From JBGSUZ01 sp043770095 (lineage in GTDB: Bacteria; Bacillota; Clostridia; Peptostreptococcales; Acidaminobacteraceae): a stretch of 64,000 nucleotides of DNA. This document shows, one piece after another, positions 26,513 to 34,655 of the stretch; position 1 is the first letter of the stretch; every line of letters begins with the position of its first letter. The stretch is taken from contig JAYVIR010000065.1 of assembly GCA_043770095.1 (NCBI GenBank), positions 38,444 through 102,443 of the forward strand. Reading direction: 5' to 3'. Under the pieces are notes generated by a model. The model had not been told where the DNA came from and searched no databases. It saw only the letters and a list, made by a program, of their open reading frames with translations. A program made the position numbers and the translations under genes.

Positions 26513-27142
26513 ATGGCAAACGCAAAAATTTCTATGGCAGTGATTCGCCGTCTTCCAAAATATCATAGATATTTAAGGGAGTTAATGGACCGTGACATTA
26601 AAAGAATTTCTTCGAAAGAATTGAGTGATATCATTGGGTTTACTGCTTCTCAGATTCGCCAAGACCTCAATAATTTTGGTGGTTTCGGTCAGCAAGGATT
26701 CGGGTATGTGGTAGAAGACTTATACAATGAAATTGGAAAAATATTAGGGTTAACGAAAGATTATAATACCGTTATAGTGGGTGCTGGTAACTTAGGACAA
26801 GCATTAGCCAAGTATTCTAGCTTTGGAAAATTTGGATTTAATTTGGTCGGTATCTTTGATGCCAATCCCAAAGTAGTTGGTTTGAGAATAAACGACGTGG
26901 AAGTTATGGATATTGATTGCCTCCAAGAGTTCTCTAAGACACAGCCGATAGATATTGGGTACATTTGTACCAGCAGAGCAGGCGCTCAAGAAGTTGCAGA
27001 CGCGCTTGTGAACAGTGGTGTAAAAGCCATTTGGAATTTTGCGCCTGTTGATCTTAAAGTAGAAGATGATGTTGTTGTCGAGAATGTCCATCTCATTGAT
27101 AATCTTTTGACTCTTACCTATTTTCTAAAAGGTGAAGAGTAA
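26513..27142 (+). CDS. rex: Rex, redox-sensing transcriptional repressor
   Basis: This 209-residue protein has an N-terminal winged helix (ISSKELSDIIGFTASQIRQDLNNFGGFGQQGFGY) and a Rossmann NAD(H) domain (VIVGAGNLGQALAKY). Rex represses fermentation genes when NADH/NAD+ is low. Start ATG 26513 has GAGGTGAG. It has its own promoter and a terminator at 27190-27217, so it is monocistronic. Likely targets in this window would include the thiolase and prd genes, but I could not identify a clear Rex operator. Confidence 0.95.
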   Translation: MANAKISMAVIRRLPKYHRYLRELMDRDIKRISSKELSDIIGFTASQIRQDLNNFGGFGQQGFGYVVEDLYNEIGKILGLTKDYNTVIVGAGNLGQALAKYSSFGKFGFNLVGIFDANPKVVGLRINDVEVMDIDCLQEFSKTQPIDIGYICTSRAGAQEVADALVNSGVKAIWNFAPVDLKVEDDVVVENVHLIDNLLTLTYFLKGEE

Positions 27143-27189
27143 GTTACTCAGTAAAATTAAGTGATATAGCGTTTATGCAAGACATAATG

Positions 27190-27217
27190 AAAGACCTCTT
27201 TTTAAGGTCTTTTTTGT
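27190..27217 (+). terminator. Terminator after rex
   Basis: AAAGACCT and AGGTCTTT flank a short T-rich loop and run into a T-tract. Confidence 0.85.
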
Positions 27218-27316
27218 GGTTTTAAGCGTATAATGGGTAAATAGGCAATAGCTATAAAAATCGGACGAAAACTGTGATCAACACCAATAGACAGCTTTTA
27301 AGTTGGGGTGAACTGT

Positions 27317-28237
27317 ATGAAGCAAATCTTATTGTTTGACAGAGCAATGCTTATTCGAATGAGAATCAAAGAAACGCTTGCCACTAGTAACATTAAAATT
27401 CATGAAGTGGAATCTGAATATGAAATTTTTAATGCCATTCAAAAGTTTAAAAATGGCTTAGATTTATTAATTATGGACGTGGCAATAGATTCTTCAGACG
27501 GGTTTGAATTGATTCGAAAAATAAAGGAAGTTCAGCACGATTTACCCATCGTTATATTAACTTCGTCAAATAAAAGAACAGATTTTATAAAAGGCGTTCA
27601 AGCCGGGGCTTCAGACTATATTTTAAAACCGTTTGAAGACGATGTTTTCAAAGCGAGAATTTTTGCTGTCATGGAGCATGTTTCAAAAAGTAATATTGAT
27701 GAATTCAGACGCCCGCAAATCGATTTAGGCTTACCGCAAACAACGACTCCAAAACCAAGTTTAAAGCATGAGAATATCAATATAGGTCCAGGCGTAGATT
27801 TCAAGCCAGAGAAAAGTGGCGAAACTTTTGGAGAACTATTAAAAGCAGAAAAATATAAAGCTAAAAAAGGCAATTATCCGCTGTCGATATTTGCCCTTAC
27901 TTTTGAAAATCAAGGTAGTAAAGAAGTGGTACTCTTAGAAAAGCATTTTGAAGACATTCGTGCACATCTATGGGAATCTGACGAAGTGGTTCATTTTGGG
28001 CCTCATTCCTTTTATGGTGTTTTGCCATTTTGCCATCAAGAGGGCTTTGAACGGTTTAAAGAAAAAATGGAAATATTTTTGAGTGAAGAAGCACAAGAAA
28101 AAGCTTTTTATCAGCAATATCAGTGGCATGTGGTAGGCTTAACCATCACTAATCAGGAATTTGAAGATTTGGGAGTTGGGCAAATTATGGAGCTGCTTAA
28201 AATTGAGATTGCGACCAGTTTGAAGCATTTGCATTAG
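27317..28237 (+). CDS. Response regulator with a degenerate GGDEF-like output domain
   Basis: The N-terminal 120 residues form a receiver domain with phospho-acceptor Asp in LLIMDVAIDSSDG, Thr/Ser in ILTSSN and Lys in YILKPFED. After a linker, residues about 175-305 follow the GGDEF pattern (AKKGNYPLSIFAL, LWESDEVVHFGPHSFYGVLP), but the GGDEF signature reads FGPHSF, so diguanylate cyclase activity is not expected. ATG 27317 is preferred over GTG 27308. No histidine kinase is adjacent. The output is unknown; it may bind a nucleotide or act by protein contact. Confidence 0.75.
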   Translation: MKQILLFDRAMLIRMRIKETLATSNIKIHEVESEYEIFNAIQKFKNGLDLLIMDVAIDSSDGFELIRKIKEVQHDLPIVILTSSNKRTDFIKGVQAGASDYILKPFEDDVFKARIFAVMEHVSKSNIDEFRRPQIDLGLPQTTTPKPSLKHENINIGPGVDFKPEKSGETFGELLKAEKYKAKKGNYPLSIFALTFENQGSKEVVLLEKHFEDIRAHLWESDEVVHFGPHSFYGVLPFCHQEGFERFKEKMEIFLSEEAQEKAFYQQYQWHVVGLTITNQEFEDLGVGQIMELLKIEIATSLKHLH

Positions 28238-28339
28238 TTACTTTTTTAACAGGACAAAAAACGTCCCTTATATTGTATAATAGATAATGGTAGATAAAAA
28301 TATGGTGGGGTAAACTATATTCTTTGGAGGTAAATCAAT

Positions 28340-29521
28340 ATGAGGGAAGTTGTTATTGCAAGTGCGGTTAGAACGCCAATTGGTTCTTTTGGGGGAACTT
28401 TAAAAGATGTAACACCAATGGCATTAGGCGCTATTGTCATTAAAGAGGCACTTGAACGTGCAAAGATTTCACCAGATCAAGTAGATGAAGTCATCTTTGG
28501 TTGTGTACTTCAATCAGGATACGGACAGGGTGTTGCTAGACAAGCAGCTATGCAGGCGGGACTTCCAAATTCAATTCCAGCCTCTACAATCAACATGATT
28601 TGCGGATCTGGACTTAAAACCGTTTCAATGGCAGCACTGTCAATTATGGCAGGACAAAATGAGATTGTGATTGCAGGTGGAACTGAGAACATGAGCATGG
28701 CACCTTATCTGATTAAAAATGGCAGATGGGGACAACGCATGGGAAATGGCGAACTATATGACACGATGGTAAATGATGGACTCTGGTGTGCTTTTAATGA
28801 TTATCACATGGGTATTACTGCTGAAAACGTTGCAGAGCAGTGGTCAATTACTAGAGATGCGCAAGATCAATTCGCAGTAGCGAGCCAACTTAAAGCGGCA
28901 GCGGCGCGAGCAGACGGAAAATTCCAAGAAGAAATTGTAGCGGTTCCTATTCCGCAAAGAAAAGGTGAGCCGATTCTATTTGATCAAGATGAATATATAA
29001 AGGCAGATGCAAGTTTAGAAAGTGTTTCTAAGCTCAGACCTGCTTTTAAGAAAGATGGCACTGTTACAGCAGCAAATGCTTCAGGCATAAACGATGGCGC
29101 TGCTGCACTTGTTATTATGAGCAGAGAAAAAGCCGACGAACTTGGGATTATTCCATTAGCCATTATTGCTGGCTTCGGTTCTGCTGGGGTAGACCCATCT
29201 ATCATGGGTGTTGGTCCAATTCCTGCTACAAAAAAAGCGCTTAAAAATGCGAACATGACAGTTGCTGATTTAGAGGTTGTTGAGGCAAATGAAGCCTTTG
29301 CATCTCAAGCATTAGCAGTTGTAGGCGAGTTAGGCATCAATCCTGAAATTGTTAACGTAAATGGTGGTGCGATTGCACTTGGCCATCCAGTAGGCGCAAG
29401 TGGTGCGAGAATACTTGTCAGCTTACTTCATGAAATGAAGCGAAGAGATGCTAAAGCTGGACTTGCGACATTATGTATTGGCGGCGGCATGGGTGAGGCT
29501 TTGGTAGTGAAAAGACCATAA
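28340..29521 (+). CDS. thlA: Acetyl-CoA C-acetyltransferase (thiolase)
   Basis: This is a 393-residue biosynthetic thiolase with catalytic Cys88 in NMICGSG, His in GHPVGASGAR and the second Cys in TLCIGGGMGEA. It condenses two acetyl-CoA to acetoacetyl-CoA, the first step toward butyrate or related products. ATG 28340 has GGAGG. A TATAAT at 28276-28281 may be its -10. A MarR regulator follows after 25 bases and probably shares the transcript. No crotonase or hydroxybutyryl-CoA dehydrogenase genes are nearby. Confidence 0.95.
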   Translation: MREVVIASAVRTPIGSFGGTLKDVTPMALGAIVIKEALERAKISPDQVDEVIFGCVLQSGYGQGVARQAAMQAGLPNSIPASTINMICGSGLKTVSMAALSIMAGQNEIVIAGGTENMSMAPYLIKNGRWGQRMGNGELYDTMVNDGLWCAFNDYHMGITAENVAEQWSITRDAQDQFAVASQLKAAAARADGKFQEEIVAVPIPQRKGEPILFDQDEYIKADASLESVSKLRPAFKKDGTVTAANASGINDGAAALVIMSREKADELGIIPLAIIAGFGSAGVDPSIMGVGPIPATKKALKNANMTVADLEVVEANEAFASQALAVVGELGINPEIVNVNGGAIALGHPVGASGARILVSLLHEMKRRDAKAGLATLCIGGGMGEALVVKRP

Positions 29522-29546
29522 GGCAATAGTTTTGTGAGGGTAAGAC

Positions 29547-30008
29547 ATGAATTATCATCAATCCATTATGAAAATGATTGAGATCTTGATCAAGAAGTTC
29601 ATTGAACAGGATCAGTCAGGCATTAAAATTTCTGAAAAATTACAGCCATTTTCCTTCTCCGAATTGATGATATTGGTTGAACTTAGCAGAACAGAGTGCA
29701 TGACCACGCAAGAACTGTTAAAAAGTTTGCAGGTCGATCGTGGGATTATGAGCACTTTAATCAATCGGCTGATGGCTCAAAAGTTGCTTGAGAAGTCACG
29801 AGGTGGAAAAGACAAACGAAAGAGCTATGTGATGCTTACTGAGCTAGGTCGGCAATATTTTGACCAAGTGAATGTCAGCGAGAATGAAGCATTTCAATTT
29901 GTGATGAATGATTTGTCTATCAATGAGCAGCAGGCAATTTTAAAATTTTTAAGTCGGATCAATCAATTAACGGTAGGTAAATATGAAGACTTTGAAATAA
30001 ATATTTGA
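29547..30008 (+). CDS. MarR-family transcriptional regulator
   Basis: This 153-residue winged-helix protein has the MarR layout: recognition region MTTQELLKSLQVDRGIMSTLINRLMAQKLL and wing SRGGKDKRKSYVMLTELG. It follows the thiolase gene by 25 bases, suggesting that it regulates lipid or acetyl-CoA metabolism or its own operon; FabT-type regulators have this form. The ligand is unknown. It ends before a bidirectional terminator shared with the ferredoxin gene. Confidence 0.88.
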   Translation: MNYHQSIMKMIEILIKKFIEQDQSGIKISEKLQPFSFSELMILVELSRTECMTTQELLKSLQVDRGIMSTLINRLMAQKLLEKSRGGKDKRKSYVMLTELGRQYFDQVNVSENEAFQFVMNDLSINEQQAILKFLSRINQLTVGKYEDFEINI

Positions 30009-30013
30009 ACATA

Positions 30014-30042
30014 AAAAAGACAGGCAAATTGCCTGTCTTTTG
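30014..30042. terminator. Bidirectional terminator between the marR and ferredoxin genes
   Basis: AAAAGACAGGC pairs with GCCTGTCTTTT with A/T-runs on both sides, so it can serve the convergent genes in both directions. Confidence 0.85.
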
Positions 30043-30058
30043 TGTTTGTGGTGTAAAA

Positions 30059-30229
30059 TTACTCAGGTTGAGGAGCGTCTACTGGACAAACATTAGCGCA
30101 AGCGCCGCAGTCGATACAAGAGTTAGCTTCGATTACGTAGATGCTATCACCAGCAGTGATGCAAGTTACTGGACACTCAGGCTCACAAGCGCCACAAGAG
30201 ATGCAAGATTCTTTAATTACGTATGCCAT
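30059..30229 (-). CDS. 2[4Fe-4S] ferredoxin
   Basis: This is a 56-residue clostridial-type ferredoxin. Two clusters of CxxCxxCxxxCP are visible: CISCGACEPECP and CIDCGACANVCP. It is the usual low-potential electron carrier of anaerobes and could serve hydrogenase, Rnf or the oxidoreductases in this window. ATG 30229 has GGAGGAAT upstream on the minus strand. A Fur-like box lies about 120 bases upstream. It is shorter than the usual gene-calling cut-off but clearly real. Confidence 0.96.
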   Translation of the reverse strand: MAYVIKESCISCGACEPECPVTCITAGDSIYVIEANSCIDCGACANVCPVDAPQPE

Positions 30230-30627
30230 AATAAAATTCCTCCTAAATAGTTATTTTAGTTGTTGTGGTTAACCCACTATGCCGATTATACCCAAAGAGT
30301 TAAAGGTCTACAATCAAAGTTGTGAAAAAAAACGCAAAAGCTATTTAATTGTAATGATAATCATTATATGCAGTTGGTGAGTGTTTGATTTGATTCACTA
30401 AAAAAAAATAACAAATAGAAATTATTTTTTAACTTGATTGAGGACTTTAATGTGATAGTATCAAGATGAAAAGTGAACAAGTTAGCGTGTACATTGTTTT
30501 AATAATTAATTATGCAAGTTTTTTGTCATTTTCGAAAAAAAAAGAAGCAGAATACGATGTTTATTAAATCAAATTAATTGGATTTTTTGATATAATAAAA
30601 CTATAATAGAAGTGAGGTTCAATCTTC
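30230..30627. other. Divergent intergenic region with a Fur-like box
   Basis: About 400 bases separate the ferredoxin and the P-loop gene. It is AT-rich and holds a Fur-like palindrome at 30352-30370 and a TATAAT at 30591-30596 suited to the P-loop gene. No coding sequence is seen. Confidence 0.6.
30352..30370. promoter_or_regulatory. Fur-like operator
   Basis: The core TAATGATAATCATTA is a perfect palindrome and matches the Fur 7-1-7 consensus at 13 of 15 bases. It lies about 120 bases upstream of the ferredoxin gene. Confidence 0.6.
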
Positions 30628-31467
30628 ATGAAAATTGTTGCACTAGTTGGTGGAAGCGGTACCGGAAAAAGTCATAAAGCTATGAATTTAGCATTTTCAA
30701 AGGGTATCAAATACATTATTGACGACGGCCTTTTAATTAATGAATCAAAACGGATTGCAGGAATGTCTGCAAAACGCGAAAAAACAAGGATGGCGGCAGT
30801 TAGAAGAGCCATTTTTCAATTTGAAGATCATCGCATCGAAGTTAAAGAAGCAATAAATCGCATTCAACCAGAGCATCTATTGGTGATTGGCACCTCAGAC
30901 AAGATGGTTCAAAATATCGTTTCCAATTTAGAGATTGGTGAGATTGATGAGTACGTCTATATAGAAGACATTGCATCGAAAGTAGAAATTGAGTTGGCAA
31001 AAGAGACGCGTTTGAAGCATGGAAAGCACGTGATTCCGTTACCGACGCTTGAAGTTAAGCGAGATTTTAGCGGTTATTTTTTAGATTCGGTCAAAACCAT
31101 CATACGTAGACGTGAGTACCCAAACGAAATTGGAGAAAAAACCATTGTCAGACCGACTTTTAGCTATCTAGGCAAATTTACAATTGCCAACAAAGTTATT
31201 TTGCAGATTATCCAACATACGTGCCATTTGAATGAGCGAGTTGGTGAAGTTTACCGTGTAAGATTGCATAAACATGAGGAACAAATTAATGTTGAAATTG
31301 ATTTGTCTTTAGTTCTTGAGGGTTCATTAATAAAAACAAGTGAATCGGTTCAGATTCAAGTAAAAGAAGCACTTGAAAATATGACCAGATTTAATGTCAT
31401 TTCTGTAAACATATTCGTTAAAAATTTAAGTTTTCTTAACGGAATAGATGGTTTACTATCAAAATAA
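30628..31467 (+). CDS. P-loop ATPase fused to an Asp23/Gls24-like domain
   Basis: The 279-residue protein begins MKIVALVGGSGTGKSHKA, a Walker A motif, followed by an ATPase-like region (YIIDDGLLIN) to about residue 180. The C-terminal 95 residues (LGKFTIANKVILQIIQHTCH, VEIDLSLVLEGSLI, VQIQVKEALENMT) resemble the Asp23/Gls24 (YloU-type) fold. I do not know a characterised member. It is probably cytoplasmic. ATG 30628 has GTGAGG. It is monogenic, with gdhA following after 122 bases. Asp23-like domains are linked to envelope stress, but the role here is open. Confidence 0.75.
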   Translation: MKIVALVGGSGTGKSHKAMNLAFSKGIKYIIDDGLLINESKRIAGMSAKREKTRMAAVRRAIFQFEDHRIEVKEAINRIQPEHLLVIGTSDKMVQNIVSNLEIGEIDEYVYIEDIASKVEIELAKETRLKHGKHVIPLPTLEVKRDFSGYFLDSVKTIIRRREYPNEIGEKTIVRPTFSYLGKFTIANKVILQIIQHTCHLNERVGEVYRVRLHKHEEQINVEIDLSLVLEGSLIKTSESVQIQVKEALENMTRFNVISVNIFVKNLSFLNGIDGLLSK

Positions 31468-31589
31468 TATGTGTTACAATAATTTTGGAATTTAATAATG
31501 TTTTAACAATGGTGTAAAATATTATTTAAATGGTTATTTATATTTTAGTATAAATATAAATAAATTATATTTTAAGAGGAGATGTTTAG

Positions 31590-32942
31590 ATGTCTAACGT
31601 AAAAGCTTATATCGAATCAGTTTACGAAAACGTCCAAAAGAGAAACTCAAATGAGCCTGAATTCCTTCAAACAGTTGAAGAAGTATTTGGTTCACTCGCT
31701 CCAGTACTTGAAATGCATCCTGAATGGATCGAAGCTAATATCCTTGAGAGACTTGCTGAGCCTGAAAGACAAATCACTTTCAGAGTTCCTTGGGTTGACG
31801 ATGCTGGAAAACTCAATGTAAACAGAGGTTTCAGAGTTCAATTCAACGGCGCTATCGGACCTTACAAAGGCGGCCTCAGATTCCACAAATCAGTATATAT
31901 CGGTATCATTAAATTCCTCGGCTTCGAGCAAATCTTTAAAAACTCTTTAACTGGCCTTCCAATCGGTGGCGGTAAAGGTGGTTCTGATTTCGATCCTAAC
32001 GGTAAATCAGATGCTGAAGTAATGAGATTCTGCCAAAGCTTCATGACTGAACTTTACAGACACATTGGTCCAGACGTTGACGTTCCTGCTGGCGACATCG
32101 GTGTTGGCGGTAGAGAAATCGGATACATGTACGGTCAATATAGAAGAATCAGAGGCGCTTTCGAGAATGGCGTTCTTACAGGCAAAGGCTTAGCTTACGG
32201 TGGTTCTTTAGTTAGACCTGAAGCGACTGGTTTTGGCGTAACTTACTTCACAAGAGAAATGCTTGCTTCTAAAGGCACTTCATTTGCTGGTAAAACTGTA
32301 GCGCTTTCAGGTTTCGGTAACGTAACTTGGGGTACTGCAACAAAAGTAACTGAGCTTGGCGGAAAAGTTATTACACTTTCTGGTCCTGACGGTTATATCT
32401 TAGACGAAGCTGGCGTTTCTGGCGAAAAAATCGATTTCCTTCTTGAGCTTAGAGCTTCAGGTAACGACAAAATCGAAGATTACGCTAAGAAATACAACGT
32501 ACCTTTCTTCGCTGGCCAAAAGCCTTGGGGCGTTAAAGCTGACATCGTAATTCCTTGTGCTACTCAAAACGAAATCAGAATCGACGATGCTAAATTAATC
32601 GTTGCTAATGGTACTAAATTTGTTACTGAAGCAGCTAACATGCCTTGTACGAACGAGTCTATCGACTTCTTCCACGCTAATGGCGTACTTGTTGGACCTG
32701 CTAAAGCTGCAAATGCTGGTGGTGTTGCTACATCTGCAATCGAAATGTCACAAAACAGCATGAGATTATCTTGGACTGCTGAAGAAGTTGACGCTAAACT
32801 CGATGCAATCATGACTAACATCCACAAAAACGCTAAAGAAGCTGCTGAAACTTACGGATTCGGTACTGACCTTGTTAAAGGTGCTAACATCGCTGGTTTC
32901 GTTAAAGTTGCTGAAGCTATGCACGCTCAAGGTAACTACTAG
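31590..32942 (+). CDS. gdhA: Glutamate dehydrogenase
   Basis: This 450-residue hexameric-type GDH has the catalytic region GPYKGGLRFHKSV, LPIGGGKGGSDFDP and VPAGDIGVGGREIGYM, and the nucleotide domain SGFGNVTWGTATK. It interconverts glutamate and 2-oxoglutarate and is central to amino acid fermentation. The closest class by length and motifs is the NADP-type GdhA. Codon usage is strongly biased (GCT, GGT, AAC), consistent with high expression. ATG 31590 has GAGGAGAT. A hairpin and a terminator follow. Confidence 0.96.
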   Translation: MSNVKAYIESVYENVQKRNSNEPEFLQTVEEVFGSLAPVLEMHPEWIEANILERLAEPERQITFRVPWVDDAGKLNVNRGFRVQFNGAIGPYKGGLRFHKSVYIGIIKFLGFEQIFKNSLTGLPIGGGKGGSDFDPNGKSDAEVMRFCQSFMTELYRHIGPDVDVPAGDIGVGGREIGYMYGQYRRIRGAFENGVLTGKGLAYGGSLVRPEATGFGVTYFTREMLASKGTSFAGKTVALSGFGNVTWGTATKVTELGGKVITLSGPDGYILDEAGVSGEKIDFLLELRASGNDKIEDYAKKYNVPFFAGQKPWGVKADIVIPCATQNEIRIDDAKLIVANGTKFVTEAANMPCTNESIDFFHANGVLVGPAKAANAGGVATSAIEMSQNSMRLSWTAEEVDAKLDAIMTNIHKNAKEAAETYGFGTDLVKGANIAGFVKVAEAMHAQGNY

Positions 32943-32984
32943 TATTTGGTTTGAAAGCAATTTCAAATTAATCGCTAAATAAAC

Positions 32985-33042
32985 AAGTTGAATTTATTCA
33001 ACTTAAATAGAAGGGCTCAACTGTGATGGTTGAGTCCTTTTT
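32985..33042 (+). terminator. Hairpin plus terminator after gdhA
   Basis: AAGTTGAAT/ATTCAACTT (32985-33004) is followed by a CTCAAC/GTTGAG stem with flanking GGG/TCC pairs (33011-33038) and a T-run. Confidence 0.8.
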
Positions 33043-33096
33043 GTATCTCTCCATTGAAATCCGCTTCAAAATTAGGTAGAATGAACCTATAACTCA

Positions 33097-33300
33097 ATAA
33101 AGCGATTGGTGCTCGAGAAATCGGGAGAATAGGGAATGGCGTTGTGCGCCAGCGGACCCACCACTGTCGGAACAGTCTAATAGCAACAGCCACTGGAAAT
33201 CGGTTAAGTCATTAACCCTCTGGGAAGGCGCGATTAGAAGGAAAGCGATTTAACTTTCCAAAAAAACTGTCCTAGCCAGGAGACCTGCCAAAAGTGAATG
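33097..33300 (+). promoter_or_regulatory. Cobalamin (B12) riboswitch
   Basis: The B12-box AGCCAGGAGACCTGCC (33274-33289) is present, as are the conserved GCGGACCCACCACTGTC core (around 33154), GCCACTGGAAATCGG and the CTGGGAAGGCGCGA segment, all in canonical order and spacing. It lies directly upstream of cobT, a B12 nucleotide-loop gene. Confidence 0.93.
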
Positions 33301-33353
33301 CTATGAATGATGGAAAGATTCATGGTTTGATTGTGACGTTTATGCGAAAGCAT

Positions 33354-33393
33354 AGACCGGTTCATAATGCAAATCGTGGGTCTTTATTTTTTT
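33354..33393 (+). terminator. Riboswitch expression-platform terminator (candidate)
   Basis: AGACC (33354-33358) can pair with GGTCT (33379-33383), followed by a T-rich run to 33393. This suggests premature termination when cobalamin binds. The stem is modest. Confidence 0.5.
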
Positions 33394-33453
33394 GCCCGCG
33401 ACTTTAGCGTATGGACTCAAAATTCAGCGGTAGCCAACAAAAGGGGGATCATT

Positions 33454-34512
33454 ATGAATTTCGAAGCGAAATTAATGGAAGTATTAAAAGGAATGACAAC
33501 GATTAATAAAGCAGCTAGAGAAGATTCAAGAAACCGAGTGGATCAACTCATCAAGCCAAAAGGTTCCCTAGGGGCGCTTGAAGAAATTGTCGTTCAAATA
33601 GCGGGCATTCAGGGGAAGTTATATCCTGAAATTCGTAAGAAGGCTGTCATAGTGATGGCGGGCGACCATGACATTATTGAAGAGGGTGTCGCAACATCGC
33701 CTAAAGATATTACTAAAATTCAGGCCATTAACATGACCAAAGGGTTTACTGGCGTCTGTGCGCTTGCTAAACATGCGAAGGCGGACGTGTTCGTGTATGA
33801 CGTTGCCATTGAAGGCGAAGTGGCGTGTGAGGCGATTAGACACCATAAAGTCAGAAACAGCACGGGCAATTTTTATAAAGGACTGGCGATGAGTAGAGAA
33901 GAAGCGGCTGAGTGCATCCTTATCGGAATAGAGGCGGTAAAACAAGCTTCGTTAGAAGGGTATGACCTTCTTGCGGCAGGCGAAATGGGCATCGGAAACA
34001 CGACGCCATCGTCTGCGATTGTTTCAAGCATTACGGGGTCGCCTAGTCATTTAACGACGGGAATGGGCGCTAATTTGCCACAGGCTCAAGTGATTCACAA
34101 AGCAGAAATTATACAGGCAGCTATCGACCGATTAATGCCAGACTCAAACGATAGTTTGGATGTACTCTCAAAGGTTGGCGGTTGTGAGATTGGCGCAATG
34201 GCAGGGGTCATGATAGGTGGCGCTATTTACGGCATTCCTGTGGTGATAGACGGTTATATTGCATGGGCGGCGGCGCTTCTTGCAGAAGGATTACTTCCGG
34301 GCGCAAAAGCCTACTGGATTGCCTCTCATCAGTCACTTGAAGCGGGCGCTCAAATTGCGGCGGCGCATTTAGGTTTTAAGGCGTATTTGAACCTTGGCAT
34401 GAGACTTGGCGAGGGCACTGGCGCAGTCATTATGTTCTCTGTGATTGAAGCGGCACTTTCAATGAATACCAATATGATTACGTTTGAAGAAGCGTCGTTC
34501 ATTGTAGATTAG
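33454..34512 (+). CDS. cobT: CobT, nicotinate-nucleotide:dimethylbenzimidazole phosphoribosyltransferase
   Basis: This 352-residue protein activates the lower-ligand base for cobalamin assembly. Typical motifs are KPKGSLGALEEI, AGDHDIIEEGV, AAGEMGIGNTTPSSAI, GGCEIGAMAGVMIG and LGMRLGEGTGA. ATG 33454 has GGGGGAT. It is the only gene visibly controlled by the B12 riboswitch here; no other cob/cbi genes lie in the window, which suggests that other corrinoid genes sit elsewhere or that salvage is the main use. Confidence 0.95.
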   Translation: MNFEAKLMEVLKGMTTINKAAREDSRNRVDQLIKPKGSLGALEEIVVQIAGIQGKLYPEIRKKAVIVMAGDHDIIEEGVATSPKDITKIQAINMTKGFTGVCALAKHAKADVFVYDVAIEGEVACEAIRHHKVRNSTGNFYKGLAMSREEAAECILIGIEAVKQASLEGYDLLAAGEMGIGNTTPSSAIVSSITGSPSHLTTGMGANLPQAQVIHKAEIIQAAIDRLMPDSNDSLDVLSKVGGCEIGAMAGVMIGGAIYGIPVVIDGYIAWAAALLAEGLLPGAKAYWIASHQSLEAGAQIAAAHLGFKAYLNLGMRLGEGTGAVIMFSVIEAALSMNTNMITFEEASFIVD

Positions 34513-34655
34513 TTATATGAAGTTGTCTTGGAATTAACTATTTAGGGAAGAGATTTATTAAAAATATACAATTAAAAAGATTGAGAAAATTAGAATGATG
34601 TGTTAAACTTAAGCCGTGTTAAACACGATTTTTATAAATGGGCGAGGGTGAACGC

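Larger units (their letters stand above)
33043..33453 (+). other. cobT leader region
   Basis: The roughly 400-base gap is a regulatory leader: cobalamin riboswitch, then a candidate intrinsic terminator, then the ribosome site GGGGGAT at 33443-33449. The open frame that reaches up to 33367 overlaps the terminator and is not coding. Confidence 0.8.

Noticed and set aside
33367..33453. N-terminal extension of cobT
   Set aside because: It overlaps the riboswitch expression platform; ATG 33454 has GGGGGAT and the family start.
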